This document shows, piece after piece, positions 41,292 through 52,078 of a stretch of DNA of 64,000 nt. A program made the position numbers and the translations under genes. The notes under the pieces are model-generated. The model was not told the DNA's origin. It saw nothing but the letters and a program-made list of their open reading frames with translations, and did not search any database. Origin of the DNA: Ichthyophis bannanicus (lineage: Eukaryota; Chordata; Amphibia; Gymnophiona; Ichthyophiidae); contig CM066045.1 of NCBI GenBank assembly GCA_033557465.1, positions 132,453,596 to 132,517,595 of the forward strand. Direction: 5' to 3'. How positions within the stretch are numbered: position 1 is the first letter of the stretch; every line of letters begins with the position of its first letter.

Positions 41292-41950
41292 TATTGACCC
41301 TGCATTTTTTAGTATTAAATCTCAGCTGCAAAATTCTCGATCATTCTTCAGCTTCTCTAGATCTATTCTCATGTTATCTCTGCTTTCCTGGGCGTTTATC
41401 CTATTTTACATTATGGTATCATCTGCAAAGAAGCAAACTTTAACCAACAGTCCTTCTGTAATATCACTTACAAAAATGTTTAAAAGAATTGGATAGATCT
41501 GTGGCACGCCATAAGTAACATCTTTCTTCTCAGCATGAGCACCATTTATTTGTACCTTTTGTTGCCTCTCACTCAATCAGTTTCTAACAGAGTCTGTCAC
41601 TTTAGGATCCATTCCTAGGGCACTCAAGTTATTTATAAATTGCCTGTTCAGAACAGTGTCAAAGGCTCTACTGAAATCTAAGTATACTGGATCTAGTGCA
41701 TTCCCTCTATGCAGCTGTCTGGCCAATCAAAGATGCTAATCAGATTTGTCTGACAAAACCTGCCTCTTGTAAAACCATGCTGCCTCAAATCCTGCAATCC
41801 ATTGGTTTCCAGAAACCTCACTATTCTTTGTTTTCAACAGTGTTTTCTTTAATTTATTTACCATAGAGGTCAGACTATAGTTCCCAACCTAATCCTTAGT
41901 TCTCCTTTTGTGTAGAGGGACTGTAACTTTAAGATGTTTCTTATGTAAAT
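41292..41950 (-). mobile_element. Older CR1-type LINE RT remnant
   Basis: The minus strand gives decayed RT motifs: VGNYSLTSMVNKLKK, VYLDFSRAFDTVLNRQF, SERQQKVQINGAHAEK and LNIFVSDITEGLLVKVC followed by FFADDT. Stops and small indels are frequent. The motif spacing fits a CR1-clade RT. It belongs to a different, older subfamily than the adjoining copy, whose 5' edge it meets. Confidence 0.7.
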
Positions 41951-41984
41951 ATGGAACTTCAGGGTGTTTATATAAATATAAGCA

Positions 41985-42660
41985 TATGGAGGCCAATTCA
42001 GATTGGCACCCATCCAGACATCCCAAATCTGGATGGGCCAGATTTGCACCCAATTCTGCCCCTGCTGGAGCTAGATGAGCCTTCGAGAGCAAAATTGGGC
42101 CTTAGACGGGCCAGACATGCCCTGATTCTGAAGTGCTGCACGTCTGGCTACCTCCCTGCCTAACTCTGCCTATGCTTCTTGATGGAGCCTTGGTGCCGCC
42201 GCATCCTGTCACCATTGCACCAACACAGCATGCAGGAGTCCCGCGACACCAAAACACAGCTGTTTCCCACTGCCTGACCCCAGGAGGAGCCTGCCAGAGC
42301 CGGGGTCAGGTGGAGGGATCCTCACCTGCCGCCGATCGCTGCATTTGGAGAGCCTGCTGCTCAGATCGCCGCAATCGGGGGAATTATTCCACCTCCAAGG
42401 TGAAATAAGTCCCCTCTCTATCTCCCCTAAGTCAGACATATAGGGCCGTGACCTGGTTAAGCCCTGTATGTCTGGGTTGTGTGCCACATTCCCGGAATGC
42501 CCACTCTCCCCGCCGCTACCCCTTCCTCCCCCTGTCTGGAGCTCCCCACACAAATGCTCTCTGCATGTGGGGATCTCCTCGCCCAGAATCGCTAAACGCA
42601 GAATAGTCGACATGCACATGTAATCCGGACATATATCATCGCTAGTCCCTGTTCAGAATG
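41985..42660. repeat. GATTCAG hairpin repeat family, long copy 2
   Basis: It starts GGCCAATTCAGATTGGCACC and ends near CTGTTCAGAATGATCACC. Internal inverted pairs are CCCATCCAGA with TCTGGATGGG (42009-42037) and GGGGGAATTATTCCACCT with AGGTGAAATAAGTCCCCT (about 42376-42414). The second stem occupies the same relative place as in the copy at 30160-30735, and the two align along their length. No conserved frame is seen. Confidence 0.55.
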
Positions 42661-43741
42661 ATCACCATTACAAACAGAGCTTCATACACATCTGACACCA
42701 TCTAAATTACTGCTTTGGTGTTTCAGGACACCCACACTTTCGTTGGGGTCAAATTATTCCTTTGAAAACTGCTATTGTTAGTGCTTATTGATGGCAATTA
42801 AACAAATGCTAATAAATTTGCCAACTGCTCACAATATTTGAAATATATTTCAAGTCTGAGCATGGTCTGTGTACACCAACTCAATTGACTTCAAATAGGT
42901 TTAATAGCATTAAACCTGGAACAGGCTCAGGTCTCACTCCAAAAAAATTACATCAGATACCAAATATGGATGCCAGTGAGATTCTTTTGTTAAAAGAGAA
43001 AGAAATTGATTTGAAAAATAAAATCCAACTTATCATAAAGACAAATGCTAAAACTATAATACTCCAAAATCAGTCCAGTCAGTGTCTTTATTCAGTTCAT
43101 GTGAACATAAACCACAGTGGTCAGTGTTTTTTTTCAAAGCGAGCCATGGTGGCCAAAAATAATTCCGATAGCGCTGATATAGAAAGTGGCTGCAATGAAT
43201 GTCTGGAATAATGCACTATACACCCATTTGATTAAGCACACAAGCTGTCATTTGATAACCTCATCTGCAGTTACCTTTAATATCATATTGCTTACAATAC
43301 TAACATACTTCTGAGGATTTGCATTTTGTAGTTTTGGAGGTCCTGAATGGGCAGACTAGATGGACCATACTGGTCTTTATCTGCTGTCATTTCCTATGTT
43401 ACTATGTATGTTACTATGAGAGTGCGATTTCACTCCGTGTTTGTTGATTAGAACAAAGTGGATTCTTAAATTCAATACATTATGTCCACATAGATAATGG
43501 AGGTCATTCCAAAACACAAATAAGGGGTTTGTGTGTGCGGCGGGGATATTTCTCTGCCGAAAACTTTCTCATCCGTATTCTGAAACACTGCTGACATGCA
43601 AGTCCAGGGCGCTAGCACGGTGATCTCCGAATGTGGGCAGGAGGGGGCGGAACAGTGGCGGAGTCAGCCATGGAGACGTATAAAGCATATTCAGGAAATT
43701 CCCATGTAGGTTTTAAGCTTTTCCCACAGGCATCCACGTTA
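42661..43741 (+). other. Intronic sequence with a LINE 3' tail
   Basis: Mostly unassigned AT-rich sequence. At 43335-43415 the words GGGCAGACTAGATGGACC, GGTCTTTATCTGCTGTCATT and TATGTTACTATGTATG are a plus-strand CR1/L2-type 3' tail. At about 43498-43740 a GC-richer block starting GGAGGTCATTCCAAAACAC may be another non-autonomous repeat. No exon was recognised. Confidence 0.4.
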
Positions 43742-45640
43742 TTCTCCAGGAACAAGCAGGAAGTCAGTCCTCACTGACGGGTGACGTCGGCACCGACGGA
43801 GCCCACGCGGAGCAATTCCCCAGCTTTCAAAGAAAGCCTTTGGGATTGCTACCACGCATGCGTGATCTCTTTCCGCCCAAGGGTGCCATCTTGCTCAGTT
43901 TCCCTCTTTCTGCAGAGCCCTTCGGACTCACGTCCTCGTCCCTTGGAAAAAGTTTTCACTTTCTTCGCCTTAACAGGCTATATTTCCTTTTTCCGGTTGC
44001 ACCGGTCCTCTACCCGTCCTCTCCTTGCTCTCTTTTGGAGCTTGCAGGGATACCTTTTCTAAATTTTTTCTTCCCAGGCTTCGCGCCCTTTTTTCCTTCT
44101 AACCGCTAGCCGCGTGGGTCTTCGACCTCGCAGGGGCCATTTTTGCCCCCATGGCCACCGGGTTTAAAAAATGTGATAGGTGCTCTAGGAACATGTTGCT
44201 TACGGACACTCATGACTACTGTCTAAGATGTCTGGGAGCCGACCATGACGCAGAGCTCTGTTCGCTCTGTAAGAAAATGTCCTCTAAGGCCCTGCTCAGC
44301 CGTAAGCAGAAGTCTGAAGATATTTTTCGAAAGGCTGCCTCAGAGTCCCTGGTGGCACCCTCGCTCGTCCCCCTTCCTTTGGGTTCTCCCCCTGCGGCAC
44401 CGCGTTCCAGACGGCATTCTAACCAGGGGTCCCCCGAGGTGGAACGGTACAAAAAGAAGGAGGCCTCGAAGTCGCTGTCTGGGGCCCCTGACAAGTGCGA
44501 GTGCTCCCACGCTCGGTCGCTTAGCCCCATTCGGCGTTCCTAAGAGTCGGACAAGGAGTGGCCCCGCAAGGTACATCGCAGAGAAACAGTGGCCTCCAGC
44601 GAAGGCGCCCAGTCTCCTGAGGGCCGTCCCTGTGAGGACCCCCTCTCCTCCTTGATGCCCGATCTGGTGACCCTGGTATCGGCGTCCCAGAGCCCCACGC
44701 CCTCGTGGGAGTCTCGTATGTTGGCGCTAGAATGTAGCTTTTCTGCATTCATTGCTTCCCAACAGGTGCTCATGGCCAGCTTCGCTGACTTAAGCCCGCA
44801 GACTGCAAGTCCTTTGTGTGGGACACCCAAATCCGTCCAGGAAACCCCCAAAAGCCTTGTGAGGGTCCTTGACGTCGGTCTCGGTCGCTCTCCTGTTCTT
44901 CAGGGGCAAGATCGTCCAGGGCTTCCGGCTCCAGGCCATCGGACAGGGCGAACCGCCCGATTTGGATCCCTCGACCGATTTCTCGGACTGGGAATCCAAT
45001 AGGGACCCATCCCCGGAGACCCGCACCCATCAGGATCTTCCATCGGACCCCTAACCGGCTGATCTCCAGTGGCATTCATCACCCGAGGACACCTCCTTTT
45101 CGGTGTTTATTTGGGACAGGGCGCGGGCCCTCAACCTGGTCACCCAGACCGAGGAAGACCTTCATGCTGAAGAACTCAATATTCTTCAGTATGAGGCCCC
45201 GCCCAGGGAATCCCTCACCATGCCGGTACCGCCGATCCTCTCCCGGCTTTTTCTCCGCTTGTGGGAAGCCCCGGCCTCGGTCCCCATTGTGAGCAAGCGC
45301 CTTGACACAATGTACAAGGTGCAGCGAGGGCCAGGCTTCCGTAAGACTCAACTTCCACACACCTCGATGGTAGTGGAATCAGCTACTAGGAAGCAGAAAA
45401 GCCCAACGTCCCACTCCTCAGTCCCGCCGTGCCGAGAATCGAGAGCCCTTGATGCCCTGGGCCGCAAGGCCTATCAAGGTTCCATGCTCTCCTGTCACAT
45501 CCAGGCATACCAATTATATATGGCTATGTTCCTCCGTGACTTGGCAAAAGAACTTGGAGGCTTCTCCGTGGGCCTCGAGGACGAGTCCCTCTCCAGGTTC
45601 AGCATCCTATTGAAATCAGTGGCGGATTCTTCCAAATATA

Positions 45641-46411
45641 CGAGGGGTGTCTGATATTAAAGGTATAGGCCAAAATTACACTAACAGTTGTATTTAAAGA
45701 AATTATTCAATACATTCCATCGAAAACAACATACTTTTGTTTACTTCTCCACATAATTGCCGTAAACATTGAGACATTTATCCCAGCGTGACTCTAGTTT
45801 GAACATCCCTTCACGGTACAGTTGTGTGTCAAGTTGCTTAAGGTAGTCCATAACGGTGTCTTGCAATTCCTCCTGATCTTGCGGAAGTTGAAATCGCATA
45901 TGATTTCATGAACAGAACTCTTAGGAATGCCAGTCATTTCAGCAATTTCACGAACTTTAATGCGATGATCCTCCCTAATCAGACGTTTGACAATTGCGCA
46001 GTTGTCATCCGTGTGTGAGGTCCTTGGTCTGCCCCTTTTCTTTTCCGGATCATCATTCAACTCCGTTCGGCCATCTTTAAACTTGTTACACCAGACGCTG
46101 ACTTCTTTTAGGCTTAAAACGTTCGGGCCATACACGCCCTCTAATCTGCGATGAATTTCGCTCTGCTTAACTCCTTCGGCTTGCAAAAATCTGATAACTC
46201 CATGCACCTCAAACTTTGGATACTCTGCGATTACACACTCCATGTTTCTTTGCTTCCCGAAAACTGCTCGTAATTTGAGTGTTTAAAAAAACAATGCTAC
46301 AGACTCTCCTACTATGAGTACAAGTAGTCCTGCATATGACGGCACTATTGCGCATGCGGAGCTGGTATGATTGCCACATGTACCTTTAATATCAGATACC
46401 CCTTGTATTTC
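45641..46411 (-). mobile_element. Mariner-type DNA transposon, internally deleted, with both terminal repeats
   Basis: The left end GGGGTGTCTGATATTAAAGG and right end CCTTTAATATCAGATACCCC are inverted copies with one mismatch in the shared 20 nt. TA dinucleotides lie just outside the ends (ATACGAGGGG and CCTTGTATT), consistent with the TA target duplication of Tc1/mariner elements. The element is about 770 bp, shorter than the roughly 1.3 kb of a full mariner, because the catalytic half of the transposase is missing. It is inserted in E8 gag, so it is younger than E8. Confidence 0.9.
45794..46243 (-). pseudogene. Mariner transposase, N-terminal DNA-binding half only
   Basis: A frame of 149 codons starting MECVIAEYPKFEVHGVIRFL. 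It has the paired helix-turn-helix region of mariner transposases: QAEGVKQSEIHRRLEGVYG with VWCNKFKDGRTELNDDPEKK as first HTH and linker, then KRGRPRTSHTDDNCAIVKRL and REIAEMTGIPKSSVHEII as second HTH. After about residue 120 the similarity ends in NFRKIRRNCKTPLWTTLSNL; none of the D,D34D/E catalytic core follows. It could bind termini but not cut DNA, if expressed at all. The flanking terminal repeats argue against a host HTH-only gene. Confidence 0.88.
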
Positions 46412-46798
46412 TCGAGCCTTGGTTGGCCGCCAGGCTTGATTCAAATCTTCGGATTTAGAGCAATTTGTGCAGGAGAAGCTCCTGGACGTACCCTACCTTA
46501 GTGAGCAACTTTTTGGTAAGCCGATGGAGGAGAAGACTGCGGAGATTGAGATGGTGTACGTCACTAGGACCCGTCTCTCCCACAAAACCTCGACGCTGCT
46601 TCAGAATTAGCAGCCTGCCAAGAAGCCCTTCTTTCCCAGGAAAGGCCTCCAGTACTGTGGCTACCCGCTGTACCTTCTACCCCTGCGCCGACCACTCCAA
46701 CGTAGGGGAAGCCTGGCAGGTTCACTGTATACCAACGGGCCCGAAGGCCAAGACGCCGGCTCCCCCACAACTGCCTCAGGGGTTTTGACGCCAGTGGC

Positions 46799-48530
46799 AT
46801 GGCCCCTTGCCCTCCGGCGGTGCATCAGCCAGTAAGGGGATGCCTGTCTTGCTTCGCCAAAGCATGGGCGCTTATCACCTCGGACCCCTGGGTCCTCCTG
46901 GTTATCCGGGAGGTCTATCGCCTCCACTTCAACAGGCTCCCACCCACTTTCTCCCCAACGGAGCCTCTTCGACTCCCCGCACACCAGCTCTTGCTGCAGC
47001 AGGAATTACACTCTCCCCTCCCCCATGGAGCAGTCGAGAATGTCCCTACCCACCTTCGAGGTCGGGGCTTTTATTCCCTGCACTTCCTCGTCCAAGAAAA
47101 AGACGAGGTGTCTGCAGTCCATCCTCGACTTCCTGAAGCTGAACTAGTTTCTGGTGCGGGAGAAATTCAAGATGTTATCTCTTGGTGTACTGCTGCCCTT
47201 CCTCCGGCAGGGAGACTGGCTATGCTCCTTGGATCTAAAGGACGCTTATGCCCCTATCCTGATCCACCCCAACACAGGCAGTACCTGCGTTTCAGGGTGC
47301 AGGGAGAGCATTTCCAGTACAGGGTGCTCCCCTTTGGCCTTGCATCCGCCCCACGGGTCTTCACAAAGTGCCTCGTCGTGGCCGCCACTCACCTTCTGCA
47401 CCGGGGTGTGTCGGTATTTCCTTACCTCAACGACTGGCTCCTCCATCGAGGAGGCCTGGCAAGCGATGTTGCGCTCTGTCCTCCTCTTGGAGAGTTTGGG
47501 GTTCTTGGTCAACTATCCAGAGTCCCACCTTGAGCCGGCGCAGGCTCTCGAGTTCATCGGGGTACGCCTCGATACTTGGCAGGCCATGGCCTTCTTGCCG
47601 GTGGATTGCTCCACCCGCCTCTGGGCTTTGGCTGCTCGCTTCCAGAGTGCCCACCAGGTCACCGCTCGGTCCATGCTGTGTCTCTTGGGTCACATGGCCT
47701 CGACTGTGCATGTGGTTCCTCACTACCACTTGCACATGCGGACGACCCAGTGGTGTCTCAGCTCCCAATGGAGTCATTCCCTCGGTCACCTCAGGGACCC
47801 AGTCGGGGTTCTTCCCAACCTCCGTTTGTCCCTGAACTGCTGGCAAAACCCCTCAGCCTTCTGCGGGGATCGCCCTTCCAGGCCCCACAGCACGATGTGG
47901 TACTGACCACAGATGCTTCCCTGTTAGGGTGGGGAGCCTATTGCGGGTCTCTCTACACACAGGGGCAGTGGTCGCCGGTGGAGGTTCAGCAGCAGATAAA
48001 CCTGCTTAAGCTCCAGGCCATCTGGTGGGCCCTGAGGACCTTCGAGAATGTCCTCAGCGGGAAGTCGGTTCTAGTGCAGACTGACAACTGGGTAGCGATG
48101 TTCTGTATCAACAAAGAGGGGGGGTTGCATGGGGTCGCGCTCCCTCTGCAGTGAAGCAGTCCTCATCTCCTCTTTTGCTGCCCGGCAGAGGATGTCCCTC
48201 AATGCGACATACCTCCTAGGTCAGGAGAATGGCCTGGCGGACAGGCTCAGCAAAATCCTTTGCCCCCATGAGTGATGCCTCGATCCCAGAGTGTCAGGCT
48301 GACTGCTTCTACGCTGGGGCATTCCAGCGATGGACCTCTTTGCCAGCCCTCAGAACACACAACTCCCTCGCTTCTGTGGCTCTGTGCCGCACCTGATCAG
48401 GGAGGGCCCTGATGCATTCCTCCTGGATTGGTCCTCAGTCTTCTCTGTGCATTCCCTCCTTTCCACCTCATTGCGAAGACTCTGTTCAAGGCTCAACGGG
48501 ACGGGGCATCGCTGATTCTCATGGCCCCCT
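46799..48530 (+). pseudogene. DIRS reverse transcriptase/RNase H of E8, frameshifted with altered active sites
   Basis: The frame alternates at least four times between 46799 and 48154. Recognisable parts are FYSLHFLVQEKD, FLRQGDWLCSLDLKDAYAPI, YRVLPFGLASAPRVFTKC, the polymerase site VFPYLNDWLL and LEFIGVRLDTWQAMAFLPV. RNase H has TTDASLLGWGAY, LLKLQAI and QTDNWVAMF. The first catalytic aspartate of YLDD is Asn (AAC at 47429-47431), and the RNase H glutamate of LLELRAI is Lys (AAG at 48008-48010). The end MDLFASPQNTQLPRFC lies at 48330. Loss of catalytic residues along with frameshifts marks long inactivity. Confidence 0.87.
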
Positions 48531-48675
48531 CATGACCTCAGCAGCCTTGGTTTCCACTCCTGCTCTGGCTGTCGTCGGAGCCTCTGATCCCCCTGGGCTT
48601 TGCCAGGGTTTGCTGACGCAGGAGGAGGGTTGGGTGCTACACCCTAATCTACCCTCCCTATCCCTTACGGCTTAG

Positions 48676-49099
48676 CGGCTGAACGGGTCTCTCTAGCCTC
48701 TCTGACCCTTCCGGAGGAGGTTGAGGAAATCCTCCTTGCCTCGAGGAAGGACTCCACTAGGCGTGTTTACGCCTTTAAGTGGAAACACTTCTCCGTCTTG
48801 TTCTCGGAGCACCAGATCGACCCCTTCTCATGCCCGGTTCAGTGGGTTCTCCAGTACCTTCTCCACCTCTTGAGGGATGGGCTGAAGTCGAACTATATTA
48901 AGAGTTCATCTCAGCGCCATATTGGCTAATCACCTCCCTATCGAGGGAAAGCCTCTCTCGGGGCAACCACTAGTCTCCCGCTTCATGCATGGCCTTCTGT
49001 TATCCAAGCCGCCCATCTGTCCCCCTCCGGTAGAATGGGATTTGAACGTGGTGCTCACGCAGCTCACTCGTCCACCTTTCGAGCCGATGGCAACATGTT
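48676..49099 (+). pseudogene. DIRS tyrosine recombinase of E8, truncated
   Basis: Only the N-terminal domain is present. EEVEEILLASRKDSTRRVYA, FKWKHFSVL, PVQWVLQYLLHLLRDGLKSN and then, after a shift, KPPICPPPVEWDLNVVLTQL and TRPPFEPMATC. It ends in the ATGGCAACATG word at 49090-49097, just before box I, where the E9 left terminal repeat starts. All catalytic residues of the recombinase are therefore missing. Confidence 0.83.
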
Positions 49100-50613
49100 A
49101 TCTCCAGGAACAAGCAGAAATGAGTCTTCACATATGGGTACGTCGGTACTGATGGAGTCTGCGCGGGAACGCTTCCCAGCGTCCAATCAGAACGCTTTTG
49201 GAAGCACCCCAACACGCCTGCATGCTGCCTTCCCGCCTTTCCCAATCGCCTCTCCTCAGTTTTCATTTTTCCGCGGAGCCGACAGGGCGTCCTTCTGTCA
49301 CCGCAGAAAATTTTTCTTTTCTTTTTTAGTTTTCTTGTGGTCGCGGCTGCCTTCCCCGACGCCATGGTACCACCGGTGTTTCTTTTCTTTTTTTCTTCAA
49401 TTTATTCCTGTTAGGGAATAACTTTTTCCCTCTTAGTGCCTGACGGGGTTTTCCCGGCCTTCTAGGCCTACCCCTTTTTTCCTCATGGAAACGCCAGCCA
49501 CTATTCCTAAGAAATGTTCAAACTGTGGCGGTAAAAAACTTATTTTAGACACTCATAACTAGTGTCTACCCTGCTTGGATCCTGACCACTTTCCTCCGGA
49601 GTGTCCCTCCTGTAACAGCTTTGTAGGAAGAAGTCTTCAGCATTGAGTTCCCCTCGATACGCGGTCCCCATCCAACTTCAGGGCACTGACCACCTCTTCT
49701 TCTTCACAGGATCAGGTAACCCAAAAACAGTCTTTTAAGACTAGCCAGTCCTCGAGTTGTAGATCTCATGCACAGCATAGAGATGCCTCTGGCCTTGCCC
49801 TCGAGAACACACTGGCTTTAAAACCCTGGTGGGAGTCTTCGGCCTCCAAAGCCTGTGTGGGGTTTCAGGTTGTTCCTGAGGTTCACCCCTCTCCGAACAT
49901 ACCTGAGCCATGCTTGGTGGTGGCATCCGCTTCGAGCGGTACCGATACCCCGGCATCGGCAATGGTGTTGGATGAAACATTCCTCACCAAGGATCGTAGT
50001 CTGGCGCCCTCAGTACCTATGGGGCCGTTGAATATGCTGCAGACCGACCTTCCAGTATCGGTATCGATCCCGGTATCGGTACTAGTACCGACGTCGGTAC
50101 CCTCCAGATGTGCATCAATAGACTCGCTTCCTTCGATGCCGAGTCTCGAATCGATCTCCAGTCTGGAGGACTGGGTACCGACTCGCCTTGGTACCAACAT
50201 CAGACGGTACCGAAGGCACGGTTCCGATGATCCATGTTCGGCATCGACGGTTCTTTTGATACCGTTAGTGCCGTCACCGGCTGGTCCACCGGTATTGGAT
50301 ACGGTACCGGAGTCGGTACCGGTATCCTTTTTACCATCGTTGTCGGTACTTTCCATGCTTCTTTCATCAGGCTCGCTTCCCTTGATACCGAGTCTGGAAT
50401 CAATTCCTGGCATGGACGATATGCTACCGACTGTTGCTGGTACCGGCAACCATCCTCTAAGGATCCCATACTCCACCCTTTAGGATCTTATACTCCAAAA
50501 AAATTGGATAGATCCCTGGGTGCCAATGCTAGTTCTTCAGCAGATCTAGCCTGTCCAAAAGGATTTCCCTCTGGGGATTTTTCTTTTCAAGCTTTTCTCC
50601 TGGATATGGCAAA

Positions 50614-52078
50614 ATCACTTTATTTATTTATTTATTTAACAGTATTTCTAAACCGCCTTATCTTAATAATCAAGGTGGTATCACAGCAAGCAATCAGGTA
50701 AAGTGTGTGTGCTGTACATGCAGTGAGGATAAAACTTAGTTGTGTGAGGGATGTGTTGGGTGCTTGATTTGTTTGAGCTATATACAGGGTGGGCTATTTA
50801 CAGTGGTGCTAGAATCATATTTTATATATATTCAGTTGTTTGGGAGGATTGGAGTGCTGTTATCCATTCTCTTAGGTTATGTGATGTGACCATAGTGCTC
50901 TATGAACAGCATGGTTTTCAGTTGTTTTCTGAAGTCTTTGAGGTCTGGAGTTGCCCTTAGATCGTCCGGTAGATTGTTCCATATTGTTGGAGCAGCCATG
51001 GAGAGAGCTCTGTCTGTTGTGTCCTTGCGTGTGTGCTTGTACTCATTTGGGGTGCTGACTCGGTTGCGTGTTTGACTTCTTCTGGGACGTGCGCTGGTTT
51101 CCGGTTGTATGAGCAGGTGGAGGCTGTTGGCTGATGTGTGTTCTTTTATCTTAAATAGGTTTATGATAGTCTTGTATCTGATGCGAGCAATGATTGGGAG
51201 CCAGTGTAAGTCCTTTAGTGTAGGTGTGATGTGCTCCTGCCTTGCGGCTCCGGATATGATTCGAGCTGCAGTGTTTTGTGCCAGCTGTAGTGGTTTGAGA
51301 GCTTGTTTTGGTAGTCCGAGGTATATCGGATTGCAGAAGTCCAGTATTGGGGTTATCAGTGCTTGACAGACTGTACGGAAGTGTTCTGGAGCGAGGAGTG
51401 GTTTCAGTCTCCTGATGATTCGCATCCTGTAATATGCTTTTTGGATTGTTTTGTCTATGTGTGGTTTGAGGTTGAGTTTACTGTCCAGAGTAACCCCAAG
51501 GTATCTCACCTCCGATCTTATCGGTATCGTGGTGCTTTGTATCTTTATGTTTGGTGGGTGAGTGAAGCTTTGGTTTCGAGTGATGATTAAAGCTTCAGTC
51601 TTGTTGTAGTTTATAGCTAGATTGTTGTTTTGGCACCACTTCGCCATTTGGGTAAGGCAGTCTGCTATCTTAGAGAAGTCCGGGTTTTCGATTGATATCG
51701 GGGAGTATACCATTATATCGTCTGCGTATATTGTGTATTGGATGTTGTTCTCTTTCATAATGTTGCATATTGGTTGGATGTAGATGTTAAAAAGGAGTGC
51801 TGAGAGTGCGGATCCTTGTGGTACTCCTTGTTGGACGTTTATGGGCCGGGAGGTGTCCTGTCCCACCTTGACCTGTAGCTGTCTTTCTGTTAGGTACGAG
51901 TGGAACCATTTTAGAGTGGTACCGTGTATACCAGTGTTCTTCAGTCTCTCCAGGAGTATATTGTGATCAACTGTGTCGAACGCTGAGGAGATGTCGATGA
52001 AGATCATTATAATTCCATTCCTGATGTCGTCAATTATTCTTATGATGCTGTCGAAGAGGTAGATCAGGCACTTGCCAT
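50614..52078 (-). mobile_element. L2-clade LINE, 5'-truncated, inserted in E9 gag
   Basis: The 3' end on the minus strand is AAGGCGGTTTAGAAATACTG followed by repeated AAAT units (plus 50619-50638), the tail style of L2-like elements. It is flanked by CACTT on both sides (50617 area and about 52072), a possible short target duplication. The 5' edge at about 52078 cuts the RT. It sits in gag between DMAKSL and the ISIPGQD-type sequence, so it is younger than E9. Confidence 0.88.
50877..52078 (-). CDS. L2-clade LINE reverse transcriptase, open C-terminal frame
   Basis: About 400 open codons of LINE sequence; the open frame continues upstream into E9 gag sequence by chance. It includes FIDISSAFDTVDHNILLERL, WFHSYLTERQLQVKVGQ, GVPQGSALSALLFNIYIQPI and the polymerase site YTIYADDIMVYSP with both aspartates. 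The C-terminal domain has LGVTLDSKLNLKPHIDKTIQ, LDFCNPIYLGLPKQ, LKDLHWLPIIARIRYKTI and PTIWNNLPDDLRATPDLKDF. The FDTVDH and LHWLP motifs place it in the L2 clade rather than with the CR1-type copies elsewhere in the window. No endonuclease domain is present. The open frame suggests a fairly young insertion. Confidence 0.9.

Larger units (their letters stand above)
44151..46788 (+). pseudogene. DIRS gag-like ORF of E8, split by a mariner
   Basis: The ATG at 44151 (MATGFKKCDRCSRNMLLTD) starts a good Cys/His module (CDRC, HDYCLRCLGADHD, CSLCKKMSSKAL). A TAA after SPIRRS ends the first frame (44543). The middle linker is in another frame (44589-45002). The conserved core (45103-45640) has LNILQYEAPPRESLTMPVPP, HTSMVVESATRKQKSP and AMFLRDLAKELGGFSVGL. 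The mariner then interrupts at 45641. After it, about 46411-46788 gives WLAARLDSNL-type residues, QEKLLDVPYLSEQLFGK in a shifted frame, and the GF end at 46788. Confidence 0.8.
43742..49099 (+). mobile_element. DIRS element E8 (divergent family E), 3'-truncated by E9 and carrying a mariner
   Basis: The left terminal repeat starts CTCCAGGAACAAGCAGG at 43743 and includes GGGTGACGTCGGCACCGACG. Gag, RT/RNase H and the first part of the recombinase follow. At 49099 the recombinase stops and the left terminal repeat of E9 begins. No E8 remainder was found beyond E9, because E9 itself lacks a right end. The coding sequence is clearly distinct from families A and B but has the same layout. Confidence 0.87.

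Noticed and set aside
45794..46243. A host HTH-only gene of the kind derived from mariner transposase
   Set aside because: Inverted terminal repeats and TA flanks surround it, and it is nested in a DIRS gag, so it is a deleted transposon at this locus.
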